Assembly: GCA_038049695.1 (NCBI GenBank)
Contig: CP142461.1
Span: forward strand, 25,675,001-25,739,000
Reading direction: 5' to 3'
Length of the DNA stretch: 64,000 bases
Origin: Cinnamomum chago
Taxonomy: Eukaryota > Streptophyta > Magnoliopsida > Laurales > Lauraceae
Within the stretch, counting starts at the first letter, position 1; each line of letters opens with the position of its first letter. Shown here piece after piece: positions 35,869-48,787 of this stretch. The position numbers and the translations under genes are program-made. A model generated the notes under the pieces. It saw only the letters and a program-made list of their open reading frames with translations. It did no database searches and was not told where the DNA came from.

Positions 35869-38800
35869 TCGGGGCGTAAAACTAGAGTACAACACTTGAA
35901 ACCTTATTTTCTATTAAAGCTCGATCCTAGAGTTCTCTAAAAGGAGTATTTGCACCGAGGGTCGCATGAAACACATAGTATAGTCAACAATTTCGCATAG
36001 ATACATTGATTGTGTTTTCGTGCAGAGGTTTCGTACAACGCGCTCGAAGTTCTAGTTTTAGCCGTTTCAATCGTAAAACTTCCTACAGTATTTCCCAAAC
36101 CCAAGATTCACCCGAAACCCATTTCAAACCGAAAAGAATCTCGAAATAACCTATAATGCGCAACGCAGCCCAGAATCTCTTCAATTGGATTTCGAGGCGT
36201 AAGACTAGAGTACGACACTTGAAACCCTTTTTTCTTTTAAAACTCGATCGCGGAGTTTTCTAGAAGGAGTATTTGGACTGAGGGTTGCATGAAACACATA
36301 GTAGAGTCAAAAACTTCGTAAAGCTACATTGATTGAGTTTTCATACAGAAGTTCTGTACGATGCTTCCGAAGTTCGACTTTTAGCGTTTTCTAGAGGCAG
36401 AACTCCCTGAAGTGTTTACCAAACCCAAGATTCACCCGAAACCCGTTTCAAACCGAAATGAATCTCGAAATAACCTACAATGCGCAACTCAGACCACAAT
36501 ATTTTCAATAGGATTTCGAGGCGTAAGACTAGAGTACGGCACTTGAAACTTTATTTTCTATTAAAGCTCGATCCTTGATTTTTCTAGAAGGAGTATTTGC
36601 ACCGAGGGTCGTATGAAACATATAGTATAGTGAACAATTTCGCATAGATACATTGATTGTGTTTTCGTGCAGAGGTTTCGTACAACGCGCCCGAAGTTCG
36701 GGTTTTAGCCTTTTCAGACGTAAGACATCCTGAAGTGTTTACCAAACCCAAGATTCACATGAAACCCGTTTCAAACCGAAAAGAATCTCGAAATAACCTA
36801 CAATGCGCATCTCAGCCAGAATCTCTTCAATTGGATTTCGACGCGTAAGACTAGAGTACGACACTTGAAACCCTATTTCCTATTAAAGCCTGATCCTAGA
36901 GTTTTCTAGAAGGAGTATTTCCACCGAGGGTCGCATGAAACACATAGTAGAGTCAACAGTTTCGCATATTACATTGATTGTGTTTTCGTGCAAAGGTTTC
37001 GTACAACGCGCCTGAAGTTCGGGTTTTAGCGTTTTCAGACGTAAAACTTCATGAAGTGTTTACCAAACCCAAGATTCACCCGACACCAGTTTCAAACCGA
37101 AAAGAATCTCGAAATAACCTACAGTGCGCATCTCAGCCCAGAATCTCTTCAATTGGATTTCGAGGCGTAAGACTAGAGTACGACACTTGAAACCCTTTTT
37201 GCTTTTAAAAATGGATCCCGTAGTTTTCTAGAAGGAGTATTTGGACCAAGAGTCGCATGAAACACATTGTAGAGTCAACAACTTCGTAAAGCTACATTCT
37301 TTGAGTTTTCATACAAACGTTCCGTATGACGCATCCGAAGTTCGACTTTTAGCCTTTTCAGTCACAGAACTCCCTGAAGTGTTTACAAAACCCAAGATTC
37401 ACCCGAAACCCGTTTTAAAACGAAAAGAATCTCGAAATAACCTACAATGCGCAACTCAGCCCCGAATCCTTTCAATTGGATTTCGAGGCGTAAGACTAGA
37501 GTACGACACTTGAAACCTTATTTTATATTAAAGCTCAATCCTAGAGTTTTCTAGAAGGAGTTTTTGCACCGAGGGTTGCGTGAAACACTTATTATAGTCA
37601 ACAATTTCGCATAGATACATTGATTGTGTTTTCAGGCAAAGGTTTCGTACAACGCGCCCGAAGTTCGGGTTTAGCCTTTTCAGACGTAAAACTTCCTGAA
37701 GTGTTTACCAAACCCAAGATTCACATGTAACCCGTTTCAAACCGAAAAGAATCTCGAAATAACCTACAATGCGCAACTCAGTCCAGAATCCTTTCAATTG
37801 GATTTCGAGGCGTAAGACTAGAGTACGACACTTGAAATCTTATTTCCTATTAACGCCCGATCCTAGAGTTTTCTAGAAGGAGTATTTTTACCGAGGGTCG
37901 TATGAAACACATAGTATAGTCAACAATTTCGCTTAGATACAATGATTGTGTTTTCGTGCAGAGGTTTCGTACAACGCGCCCGAAGTTCGGGTTTTAGCCT
38001 TTTTACACGTAAAACTTCCTAAAGCGTTTACCAAACCCAAGATTCACCCGAAACCCGTTTCCAACCGAAAAGAATGTCGAAATAACCTACAGTGCGCATC
38101 CCACCCCAGAATCTCTTCAATTGGATTTCAAGGCGTAAGACTAGACTACGACACTTAAAACCCTTTTTTCTTTTAAAACTCGATCTCGGAGTTTTCTAGA
38201 AGGAGTATTTGGACCGAGAGTCGCTTGAAACACATAGTTGAGTCAACAACTTCGTAAAGCTCCATTGATTGAGTTTTCGTACAGAAGTTCCGTACGACTC
38301 TTCCGAAGTTCGACCTTTAGCCTTTTTAGTCGCAGAACTCCCTGAAGTGTTTACCAAACCCAAGATTCACCCGAAACCCGTTTCAAACCGAAAAGAATGC
38401 CGAAATAACCTACAATGCGCAACTCATCCCAGAATCCTTTCAATTAGATTTCGAGGCGTAAGACTAGAGAACGACACTTGAATCCTTATTTTCTATTAAA
38501 GCTCGATCCTGGAGTTTTCTAGATGGAGTATTTGCACCGAGAGTCGAATGAAACACATAGTATAGTCAACAATTTAACATAATTACATTGATTGTGTTTT
38601 CGTGCAGAGGTTTCGTACAACTCGCTCGAAGTTCGGGTTTTAGCCTTTTCAGACGTAAAACTTCCTGAAGTGTTTACCAAACCCAAGATTCACCCGAAAC
38701 CCGTTTCAAACCGAAAAGAATATCGAATTAACCAACAATGCGCATCTCAGCCCAGAATCTTTTCAATTGGATTTCGAGACGTAAGACTAGACTACGACAC

Positions 38801-39097
38801 TTGAAACCCTTTTTTCTTTTAAAACTCGATCCCGGAGCTTTCTAGAAGAGGTATTTGGACCGAGAGTCGCAAGAAACACATACTAGAGTTAACAACTTCG
38901 TAAAGCTACATTGATTGAGTTTTCCTACAGAAGTTCCGTACGACGCTTCCGAAGTTCGACTTTTTAGCCTTTTCAGTCCCAAAATTCCCTGAAGTGTTTA
39001 CCAAACCCAAGATTCACCCGAAAGCATTTTCAAACTGAAAAGAATCTCGAAATAACCTACAAGGCGCAACTCAGCCCAGAATCATTTCAATTGGATT
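35869..39097 (+). repeat. HOR unit 12 (10-mer, 3229 bp)
   Basis: Plain 10-mer with the short M4, the last unit to have it. It shares catcccaccccag in M7 with unit 10, across the 5-mer. M9/M10 junction reads gactacgac, a form that runs from here to unit 16. Private changes: gatctcggag, actcatcccag and caattagattt in M8 and cggagctttc in M10. Confidence 0.96.
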
Positions 39098-42000
39098 TCG
39101 GGGCGTAAAACTAGAGTACAACACTTGAAACCTTATTTTCTATTAAAGCTCGATCCTAGAGTTCTCTAAAAGGAGTATTTGCACCGAGGGTCGCATGAAA
39201 CACATAGTATAGTCAACAATTTCGCATAGATACATTGATTGTGTTTTCGTGCAGAGGTTTCGTACAACGCGCTCGAAGTTCTAGTTTTAGCCGTTTCAAT
39301 CGTAAAACTTCCTACAGTATTTCCCAAACCCAAGATTCACCCGAAACCCATTTCAAACCGAAAAGAATCTCGAAATAACCTATAATGCGCAACGCAGCCC
39401 AGAATCTCTTCAATTGGATTTCGAGGCGTAAGACTAGAGTACGACACTTGAAACCCTTTTTTCTTTTAAAACTCGATCGCGGAGTTTTCTAGAAGGAGTA
39501 TTTGGACTGAGGGTCGCATGAAACACATAGTAGAGTCAAAAACTTCGTAAAGCTACATTGATTGAGTTTTCATACAGAAGTTCTGTACGATGCTTCCGAA
39601 GTTCGACTTTTAGCGTTTTCTAGAGGCAGAACTCCCTGAAGTGTTTACCAAACCCAAGATTCACCCGAAACCCGTTTCAAACCGAAATGAATCTCGAAAT
39701 AACCTACAATGCGCAACTCAGACCACAATATTTTCAATAGGATTTCGAGGCGTAAGACTAGAGTACGGCACTTGAAACTTTATTTTCTATTAAAGCTCGA
39801 TCCTTGATTTTTCTAGAAGGAGTATTTGCACCGAGGGTCGTATGAAACATATAGTATAGTGAACAATTTCGCATAGATACATTGATTGTGTTTTCGTGCA
39901 GAGGTTTCGTACAACGCGCCCGAAGTTCGGGTTTTAGCCTTTTCAGACGTAAGACATCCTGAAGTGTTTACCAAACCCAAGATTCACATGAAACCCGTTT
40001 CAAACCGAAAAGAATCTCGAAATAACCTACAATGCGCATCTCAGCCAGAATCTCTCCAATTGGATTTCGACGCGTAAGACTAGAGTACGACACTTGAAAC
40101 CCTATTTCCTATTAAAGCCTGATCCTAGAGTTTTCTAGAAGGAGTATTTCCACCGAGGGTCGCATGAAACACATAGTAGAGTCAACAGTTTCGCATATAT
40201 ACATTGATTGTGTTTTCGTGCAAAGGTTTCGTACAACGCGCCTGAAGTTCGGGTTTTAGCGTTTTCAGACGTAAAACTTCATGAAGTGTTTACCAAACCC
40301 AAGATTCACCCGACACCAGTTTCAAACCGAAAAGAATCTCGAAATAACCTACAGTGCGCATCTCAGCCCAGAATCTCTTCAATTGGATTTCGAGGCGTAA
40401 GACTAGAGTACGACACTTGAAACCCTTTTTGCTTTTAAAAATGGATCCCGTAGTTTTCTAGAAGGAGTATTTGGACCAAGAGTCGCATGAAACACATTGT
40501 AGAGTCAACAACTTCGTAAAGCTACATTCTTTGAGTTTTCATACAAACGTTCCGCATGACGCATCCGAAGTTCGACTTTTAGCCTTTTCAGTCACAGAAC
40601 TCCCTGAAGTGTTTACAAAACCCAAGATTCACCCGAAACCCGTTTTAAAACGAAAAGAATCTCGAAATAACCTACAATGCGCAACTCAGCCCCGAATCCT
40701 TTCAATTGGATTTCGAGGCGTAAGACTAGAGTACGACACTTGAAACCTTATTTGATATTAAAGCTCAATCCTAGAGTTTTCTAGAAGGAGTTTTTGCACC
40801 GAGGGTTGCGTGAAACACTTATTATAGTCAACAATTTCGCATAGATACATTGATTGTGTTTTCAGGCAAAGGTTTCGTACAACGCGCCCGAAGTTCGGGT
40901 TTAGCCTTTTCAGACGTAAAACTTCCTGAAGTGTTTACCAAACCCAAGATTCACATGTAACCCGTTTCAAACCGAAAAGAATCTCGAAATAACCTACAAT
41001 GCGCAACTCAGTCCAGAATCCTTTCAATTGGATTTCGAGGCGTAAGACTAGAGTACGACACTTGAAATCTTATTTCCTATTAACGCCCGATCCTAGAGTT
41101 TTCTAGAAGGAGTATTTTTACCGAGGGTCGTATGAAACACATAGTATAGTCAACAATTTCGCTTAGATACAATGATTGTGTTTTCGTGCAGAGGTTTCGT
41201 ACAACGCGCCCGAAGTTCGGGTTTTAGCCTTTTTACACGTAAAACTTCCTAAAGCGTTTACCAAACCCAAGATTCACCCGAAACCCGTTTCCAACCGAAA
41301 AGAATGTCGAAATAACCTACAGTGCGCATCCCAGCCCAGAATCTCTTCAATTGGATTTCAAGGCGTAAGACTAGACTACGACACTTAAAACCCTTTTTTC
41401 TTTTAAAACTCGATCCCGGAGTTTTCTAGAAGGAGTATTTGGACCGAGAGTCGCTTGAAACACATAGTTGAGTCAACAACTTCGTAAAGCTCCATTGATT
41501 GAGTTTTCGTACAGAAGTTCCGTACGACTCTTCCGAAGTTCGACCTTTAGCCTTTTTAGTCGCAGAACTCCCTGAAGTGTTTACCAAACCCAAGATTCAC
41601 CCGAAACCCGTTTCAAACCGAAAAGAATGCCGAAATAACCTACAATGCGCAACTCAGCCCAGAATCCTTTCAATTGGATTTCGAGGCGTAAGACTAGAGA
41701 ACGACACTTGAATCCTTATTTTCTATTAAAGCTCGATCCTGGAGTTTTCTAGATGGAGTATTTGCACCGAGAGTCGAATGAAACACATAGTATAGTCAAC
41801 AATTTAACATAATTACATTGATTGTGTTTTCGTGCAGAGGTTTCGTACAACTCGCTCGAAGTTCGGGTTTTAGCCTTTTCAGACGTAAAACTTCCTGAAG
41901 TGTTTACCAAACCCAAGATTCACCCGAAACCCGTTTCAAACCGAAAAGAATATCGAATTAACCAACAATGCGCATCTCAGCCCAGAATCTTTTCAATTGG

Positions 42001-42327
42001 ATTTCGAGACGTAAGACTAGACTACGACACTTGAAACCCTTTTTTCTTTTAAAACTCGATCCCGGAGTTTTCTAGAAGAGGTATTTGGACCGAGAGTCGC
42101 AAGAAACACATACTAGAGTTAACAACTTCGTAAAGCTACATTGATTGAGTTTTCCTACAGAAGTTCCGTACGACGCTTCCGAAGTTCGACTTTTTAGCCT
42201 TTTCAGTCCCAAAATTCCCTGAAGTGTTTACCAAACCCAAGATTCACCCGAAAGCATTTTCAAACTGAAAAGAATCTCGAAATAACCTACAAGGCGCAAC
42301 TCAGCCCAGAATCATTTCAATTGGATT
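39098..42327 (+). repeat. HOR unit 13 (10-mer, 3230 bp)
   Basis: Plain 10-mer. First unit with tccgcatgac in M5, which all units to its right share. M3 has atctctccaattgg, shared only with unit 14. M2 is the C form. Confidence 0.96.
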
Positions 42328-45300
42328 TCGGGGCGTAAAACTAGAGTACAACACTTGAAACCTTATTTTCTATTAAAGCTCGATCCTAGAGTTCTCTAAA
42401 AGGAGTATTTGCACCGAGGGTCGCATGAAACACATAGTATAGTCAACAATTTCGCATAGATACATTGATTGTGTTTTCGTGCAGAGGTTTCGTACAACGC
42501 GCTCGAAGTTCTAGTTTTAGCCGTTTCAATCGTAAAACTTCCTACAGTATTTCCCAAACCCAAGATTCACCCGAAACCCATTTCAAACCGAAAAGAATCT
42601 CGAAATAACCTATAATGCGCAACGCAGCCTAGAATCTCTTCAATTGGATTTCGAGGCGTAAGACTAGAGTACGACACTTGAAACCCTTTTTTCTTTTAAA
42701 ACTCGATCGCGGAGTTTTCTAGAAGGAGTATTTGGACTGAGGGTTGCATGAAACACATAGTAGAGTCAAAAACTTCGTAAAGCTACATTGATTGAGTTTT
42801 CATACAGAAGTTCTGTACGATGCTTCCGAAGTTCGACTTTTAGCGTTTTCTAGAGGCAGAACTCCCTGAAGTGTTTACCAAACCCAAGATTCACCCGAAA
42901 CCCGTTTCAAACCGAAATGAATCTCGAAATAACCTACAATGTGCAACTCAGACCACAATATTTTCAATAGGATTTCGAGGCGTAAGACTAGAGAACGGCA
43001 CTTGAAACTTTATTTTCTATTAAAGCTCGATCCTTGATTTTTCTAGAAGGAGTATTTGCACCGAGGGTCGTATGAAACATATAGTATAGTGAACAATTTC
43101 GCATAGATACATTGATTGTGTTTTCGTGCAGAGGTTTCGTACAACGCGCCCGAAGTTCGGGTTTTAGCCTTTTCAGACGTAAGACATCCTGAAGTGTTTA
43201 CCAAACCCAAGATTCACATGAAACCCGTTTCAAACCGAAAAGAATCTCGAAATAACCTACAATGCGCATCTCAGCCAGAATCTCTCCAATTGGATTTCGA
43301 CGCGTAAGACTAGAGTACGACACTTGAAACCCTATTTCCTATTAAAGCCTGATCCTAGAGTTTTCTAGAAGGAGTATTTCCACCGAGGGTCGCATGAAAC
43401 ACATAGTAGAGTCAACAGTTTCGCATATATACATTGATTGTGTTTTCGTGCAAAGGTTTCGTACAACGCGCCTGAAGTTCGGGTTTTAGCGTTTTCAGAC
43501 GTAAAACTTCATGAAGTGTTTACCAAACCCAAGATTCACCCGACACCAGTTTCAAACCGAAAAGAATCTCGAAATAACCTACAGTGCGCATCTCAGCCCA
43601 GAATCTCTTCAATTGGATTTCGAGGCGTAAGACTAGAGTACGACACTTGAAACCCTTTTTGCTTTTAAAAATGGATCCCGTAGTTTTCTAGAAGGAGTAT
43701 TTGGACCAAGAGTCGCATGAAACACATTGTAGAGTCAACAACTTCGTAAAGCTACATTCTTTGAGTTTTCATACAAACGTTCCGCATGACGCATCCGAAG
43801 TTCGACTTTTAGCCTTTTCAGTCACAGAACTCCCTGAAGTGTTTACAAAACCCAAGATTCACCCGAAACCCGTTTTAAAACGAAACGAATCTCGAAATAA
43901 CCTACAATGCGCAACTCAGCCCCGAATCCTTTCAATTGGATTTCGAGGCGTAAGACTAGAGTACGACACTTGAAACCTTATTTTATATTAAAGCTCAATC
44001 CTAGAGTTTTCTAGAAGGAGTTTTTGCACCGAGGGTTGCGTGAAACACTTATTATAGTCAACAATTTCGCATAGATACATTGATTGTGTTTTCAGGCAAA
44101 GGTTTCGTACAACGCGCCCGAAGTTCGGGTTTAGCCTTTTCAGACGTAAAACTTCCTGAAGTGTTTACCAAACCCAAGATTCACATGTAACCCGTTTCAA
44201 ACCGAAAAGAATCTCGAAATAACCTACAATGCGCAACTCAGTCCAGAATCCTTTCAATTGGATTTCGAGGCGTAAGACTAGAGTACGACACTTGAAATCT
44301 TATTTCCTATTAACGCCCGATCCTAGAGTTTTCTAGAAGGAGTATTTTTACCGAGGGTCGTATGAAACACATAGTATAGTCAACAATTTCGCTTAGATAC
44401 AATGATTGTGTTTTCGTGCAGAGGTTTCGTACAACGCGCCCGAAGTTCGGGTTTTAGCCTTTTTACACGTAAAACTTCCTAAAGCGTTTACCAAACCCAA
44501 GATTCACCCGAAACCCGTTTCCAACCGAAAAGAATGTCGAAATAACCTACAGTGCGCATCCCAGCCCAGAATCTCTTCAATTGGATTTCAAGGCGTAAGA
44601 CTAGACTACGACACTTAAAACCCTTTTTTCTTTTAAAACTCGATCCCGGAGTTTTCTAGAAGGAGTATTTGGACCGAGAGTCGCTTGAAACACATAGTTG
44701 AGTCAACAACTTCGTAAAGCTCCATTGATTGAGTTTTCGTACAGAAGTTCCGTACGACTCTTCCGAAGTTCGACCTTTAGCCTTTTTAGTCGCAGAACTC
44801 CCTGAAGTGTTTACCAAACCCAAGATTCACCCGAAACCCGTTTCAAACCGAAAAGAATGCCGAAATAACCTACAATGCGCAACTCAGCCCAGAATCCTTT
44901 CAATTGGATTTCGAGGCGTAAGACTAGAGAACGACACTTGAATCCTTATTTTCTATTAAAGCTCGATCCTGGAGTTTTCTAGATGGAGTATTTGCACCGA
45001 GAGTCGAATGAAACACATAGTATAGTCAACAATTTAACATAATTACATTGATTGTGTTTTCGTGCAGAGGTTTCGTACAACTCGCTCGAAGTTCGGGTTT
45101 TAGCCTTTTCAGACGTAAAACTTCCTGAAGTGTTTACCAAACCCAAGATTCACCCGAAACCCGTTTCAAACCGAAAAGAATATCGAATTAACCAACAATG
45201 CGCATCTCAGCCCAGAATCTTTTCAATTGGATTTCGAGACGTAAGACTAGACTACGACACTTGAAACCCTTTTTTCTTTTAAAACTCGATCCCGGAGTTT

Positions 45301-45557
45301 TCTAGAAGAGGTATTTGGACCGAGAGTCGCAAGAAACACATACTAGAGTTAACAACTTCGTAAAGCTACATTGATTGAGTTTTCCTACAGAAGTTCCGTA
45401 CGACGCTTCCGAAGTTCGACTTTTTAGCCTTTTCAGTCCCAAAATTCCCTGAAGTGTTTACCAAACCCAAGATTCACCCGAAAGCATTTTCAAACTGAAA
45501 AGAATCTCGAAATAACCTACAAGGCGCAACTCAGCCCAGAATCATTTCAATTGGATT
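42328..45557 (+). repeat. HOR unit 14 (10-mer, 3230 bp)
   Basis: Plain 10-mer. First unit with cgaaacgaatc in M5, then present to the end of the array, and first with caatgtgcaac in M2, shared with units 15 and 17. Private changes: gcagcctagaatc in M1 and gagaacggcac at the M2/M3 border. Confidence 0.96.
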
Positions 45558-48500
45558 TCGGGGCGTAAAACTAGAGTACAACACTTGAAACCTTATTTTC
45601 TATTAAAGCTCGATCCTAGAGTTCTCTAAAAGGAGTATTTGCACCGAGGGTCGCATGAAACACATAGTATAGTCAACAATTTCGCATAGATACATTGATT
45701 GTGTTTTCGTGCAGAGGTTTCGTACAACGCGCTCGAAGTTCTAGTTTTAGCCGTTTCAATCGTAAAACTTCCTACAGTATTTCCCAAACCCAAGATTCAC
45801 CCGAAACCCATTTCAAACCGAAAAGAATCTCGAAATAACCTATAATGCGCAACGCAGCCCAGAATCTCTTCAATTGGATTTCGAGGCGTAAGACTAGAGT
45901 ACGACACTTGAAACCCTTTTTTCTTTTAAAACTCGATCGCGGAGTTTTCTAGAAGGAGTATTTGGACTGAGGGTTGCATGAAACACATAGTAGAGTCAAA
46001 AACTTCGTAAAGCTACATTGATTGAGTTTTCATACAGAAGTTCTGTACGATGCTTCCGAAGTTCGACTTTTAGCGTTTTCTAGAGGCAGAACTCCCTGAA
46101 GTGTTTACCAAACCCAAGATTCACCCGAAACCCGTTTCAAACCGAAATGAATCTCGAAATAACCTACAATGTGCAACTCAGACCACAATATTTTCAATAG
46201 GATTTCGAGGCGTAAGACTAGAGTACGGCACTTGAAACTTTATTTTCTATTAAAGCTCGATCCTTGATTTTTCTAGAAGGAGTATTTGCACCGAGGGTCG
46301 TATGAAACATATAGTATAGTGAACAATTTCGCATAGATACATTGATTGTGTTTTCGTGCAGAGGTTTCGTACAACGCGCCCGAAGTTCGGGTTTTAGCCT
46401 TTTCAGACGTAAGACATCCTGAAGTGTTTACCAAACCCAAGATTCACATGAAACCCGTTTCAAACCGAAAAGAATCTCGAAATAACCTACAATGCGCATC
46501 TCAGCCAGAATCTCTTCAATTGGATTTCGACGCGTAAGACTAGAGTACGACACTTGAAACCCTATTTCCTATTAAAGCCTGATCCTAGAGTTTTCTAGAA
46601 GGAGTATTTCCACCGAGGGTCGCATGAAACACATAGTAGAGTCAACAGTTTCGCATATATACATTGATTGTGTTTTCGTGCAAAGGTTTCGTACAACGCG
46701 CCTGAAGTTCGGGTTTTAGCGTTTTCAGACGTAAAACTTCATGAAGTGTTTACCAAACCCAAGATTCACCCGACACCAGTTTCAAACCGAAAAGAATCTC
46801 GAAATAACCTACAGTGCGCATCTCAGCCCAGAATCTCTTCAATTGGATTTCGAGGCGTAAGACTAGAGTACGACACTTGAAACCCTTTTTGCTTTTAAAA
46901 ATGGATCCCGTAGTTTTCTAGAAGGAGTATTTGGACCAAGAGTCGCATGAAACACATTGTAGAGTCAACAACTTCGTAAAGCTACATTCTTTGAGTTTTC
47001 ATACAAACGTTCCGCATGACGCATCCGAAGTTCGACTTTTAGCCTTTTCAGTCACAGAACTCCCTGAAGTGTTTACAAAACCCAAGATTCACCCGAAACC
47101 CGTTTTAAAACGAAACGAATCTCGAAATAACCTACAATGCGCATCTCAGCCCCGAATCCTTTCAATTGGATTTCGAGGCGTAAGACTAGAGTACGACACT
47201 TGAAACCTTATTTTATATTAAAGCTCAATCCTAGAGTTTTCTAGAAGGAGTTTTTGCACCGAGGGTTGCGTGAAACACTTATTATAGTCAACAATTTCGC
47301 ATAGATACATTGATTGTGTTTTCAGGCAAAGGTTTCGTACAACGCGCCCGAAGTTCGGGTTTAGCCTTTTCAGACGTAAAACTTCCTGAAGTGTTTACCA
47401 AACCCAAGATTCACATGTAACCCGTTTCAAACCGAAAAGAATCTCGAAATAACCTACAATGCGCAACTCAGTCCAGAATCCTTTCAATTGGATTTCGAGG
47501 CGTAAGACTAGAGTACGACACTTGAAATCTTATTTCCTATTAACGCCCGATCCTAGAGTTTTCTAGAAGGAGTATTTTTACCGAGGGTCGTATGAAACAC
47601 ATAGTATAGTCAACAATTTCGCTTAGATACAATGATTGTGTTTTCGTGCAGAGGTTTCGTACAACGCGCCCGAAGTTCGGGTTTTAGCCTTTTTACACGT
47701 AAAACTTCCTAAAGCGTTTACCAAACCCAAGATTCACCCGAAACCCGTTTCCAACCGAAAAGAATGTCGAAATAACCTACAGTGCGCATCCCAGCCCAGA
47801 ATCTCTTCAATTGGATTTCAAGGCGTAAGACTAGACTACGACACTTAAAACCCTTTTTTCTTTTAAAACTCGATCCCGGAGTTTTCTAGAAGGAGTATTT
47901 GGACCGAGAGTCGCTTGAAACACATAGTTGAGTCAACAACTTCGTAAAGCTCCATTGATTGAGTTTTCGTACAGAAGTTCCGTACGACTCTTCCGAAGTT
48001 CGACCTTTAGCCTTTTTAGTCGCAGAACTCCCTGAAGTGTTTACCAAACCCAAGATTCACCCGAAACCCGTTTCAAACCGAAAAGAATGCCGAAATAACC
48101 TACAATGCGCAACTCAGCCCAGAATCCTTTCAATTGGATTTCGAGGCGTAAGACTAGAGAACGACACTTGAATCCTTATTTTCTATTAAAGCTCGATCCT
48201 GGAGTTTTCTAGATGGAGTATTTGCACCGAGAGTCGAATGAAACACATAGTATAGTCAACAATTTAACATAATTACATTGATTGTGTTTTCGTGCAGAGG
48301 TTTCGTACAACTCGCTCGAAGTTCGGGTTTTAGCCTTTTCAGACGTAAAACTTCCTGAAGTGTTTACCAAACCCAAGATTCACCCGAAACCCGTTTCAAA
48401 CCGAAAAGAATATCGAATTAACCAACAATGCGCATCTCAGCCCAGAATCTTTTCAATTGGATTTCGAGACGTAAGACTAGACTACGACACTTGAAACCCT

Positions 48501-48787
48501 TTTTTCTTTTAAAACTCGATCCCGGAGTTTTCTAGAAGAGGTATTTGGACCGAGAGTCGCAAGAAACACATACTAGAGTTAACAACTTCGTAAAGCTACA
48601 TTGATTGAGTTTTCCTACAGAAGTTCCGTACGACGCTTCCGAAGTTCGACTTTTTAGCCTTTTCAGTCCCAAAATTCCCTGAAGTGTTTACCAAACCCAA
48701 GATTCACCCGAAAGCATTTTCAAACTGAAAAGAATCTCGAAATAACCTACAAGGCGCAACTCAGCCCAGAATCATTTCAATTGGATT
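45558..48787 (+). repeat. HOR unit 15 (10-mer, 3230 bp)
   Basis: Plain 10-mer. It has gcgcatctcagccccg in M5 (from 47140), shared only with unit 17, and caatgtgcaac in M2. With unit 16 it makes the left copy of a two-HOR block. Confidence 0.96.
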
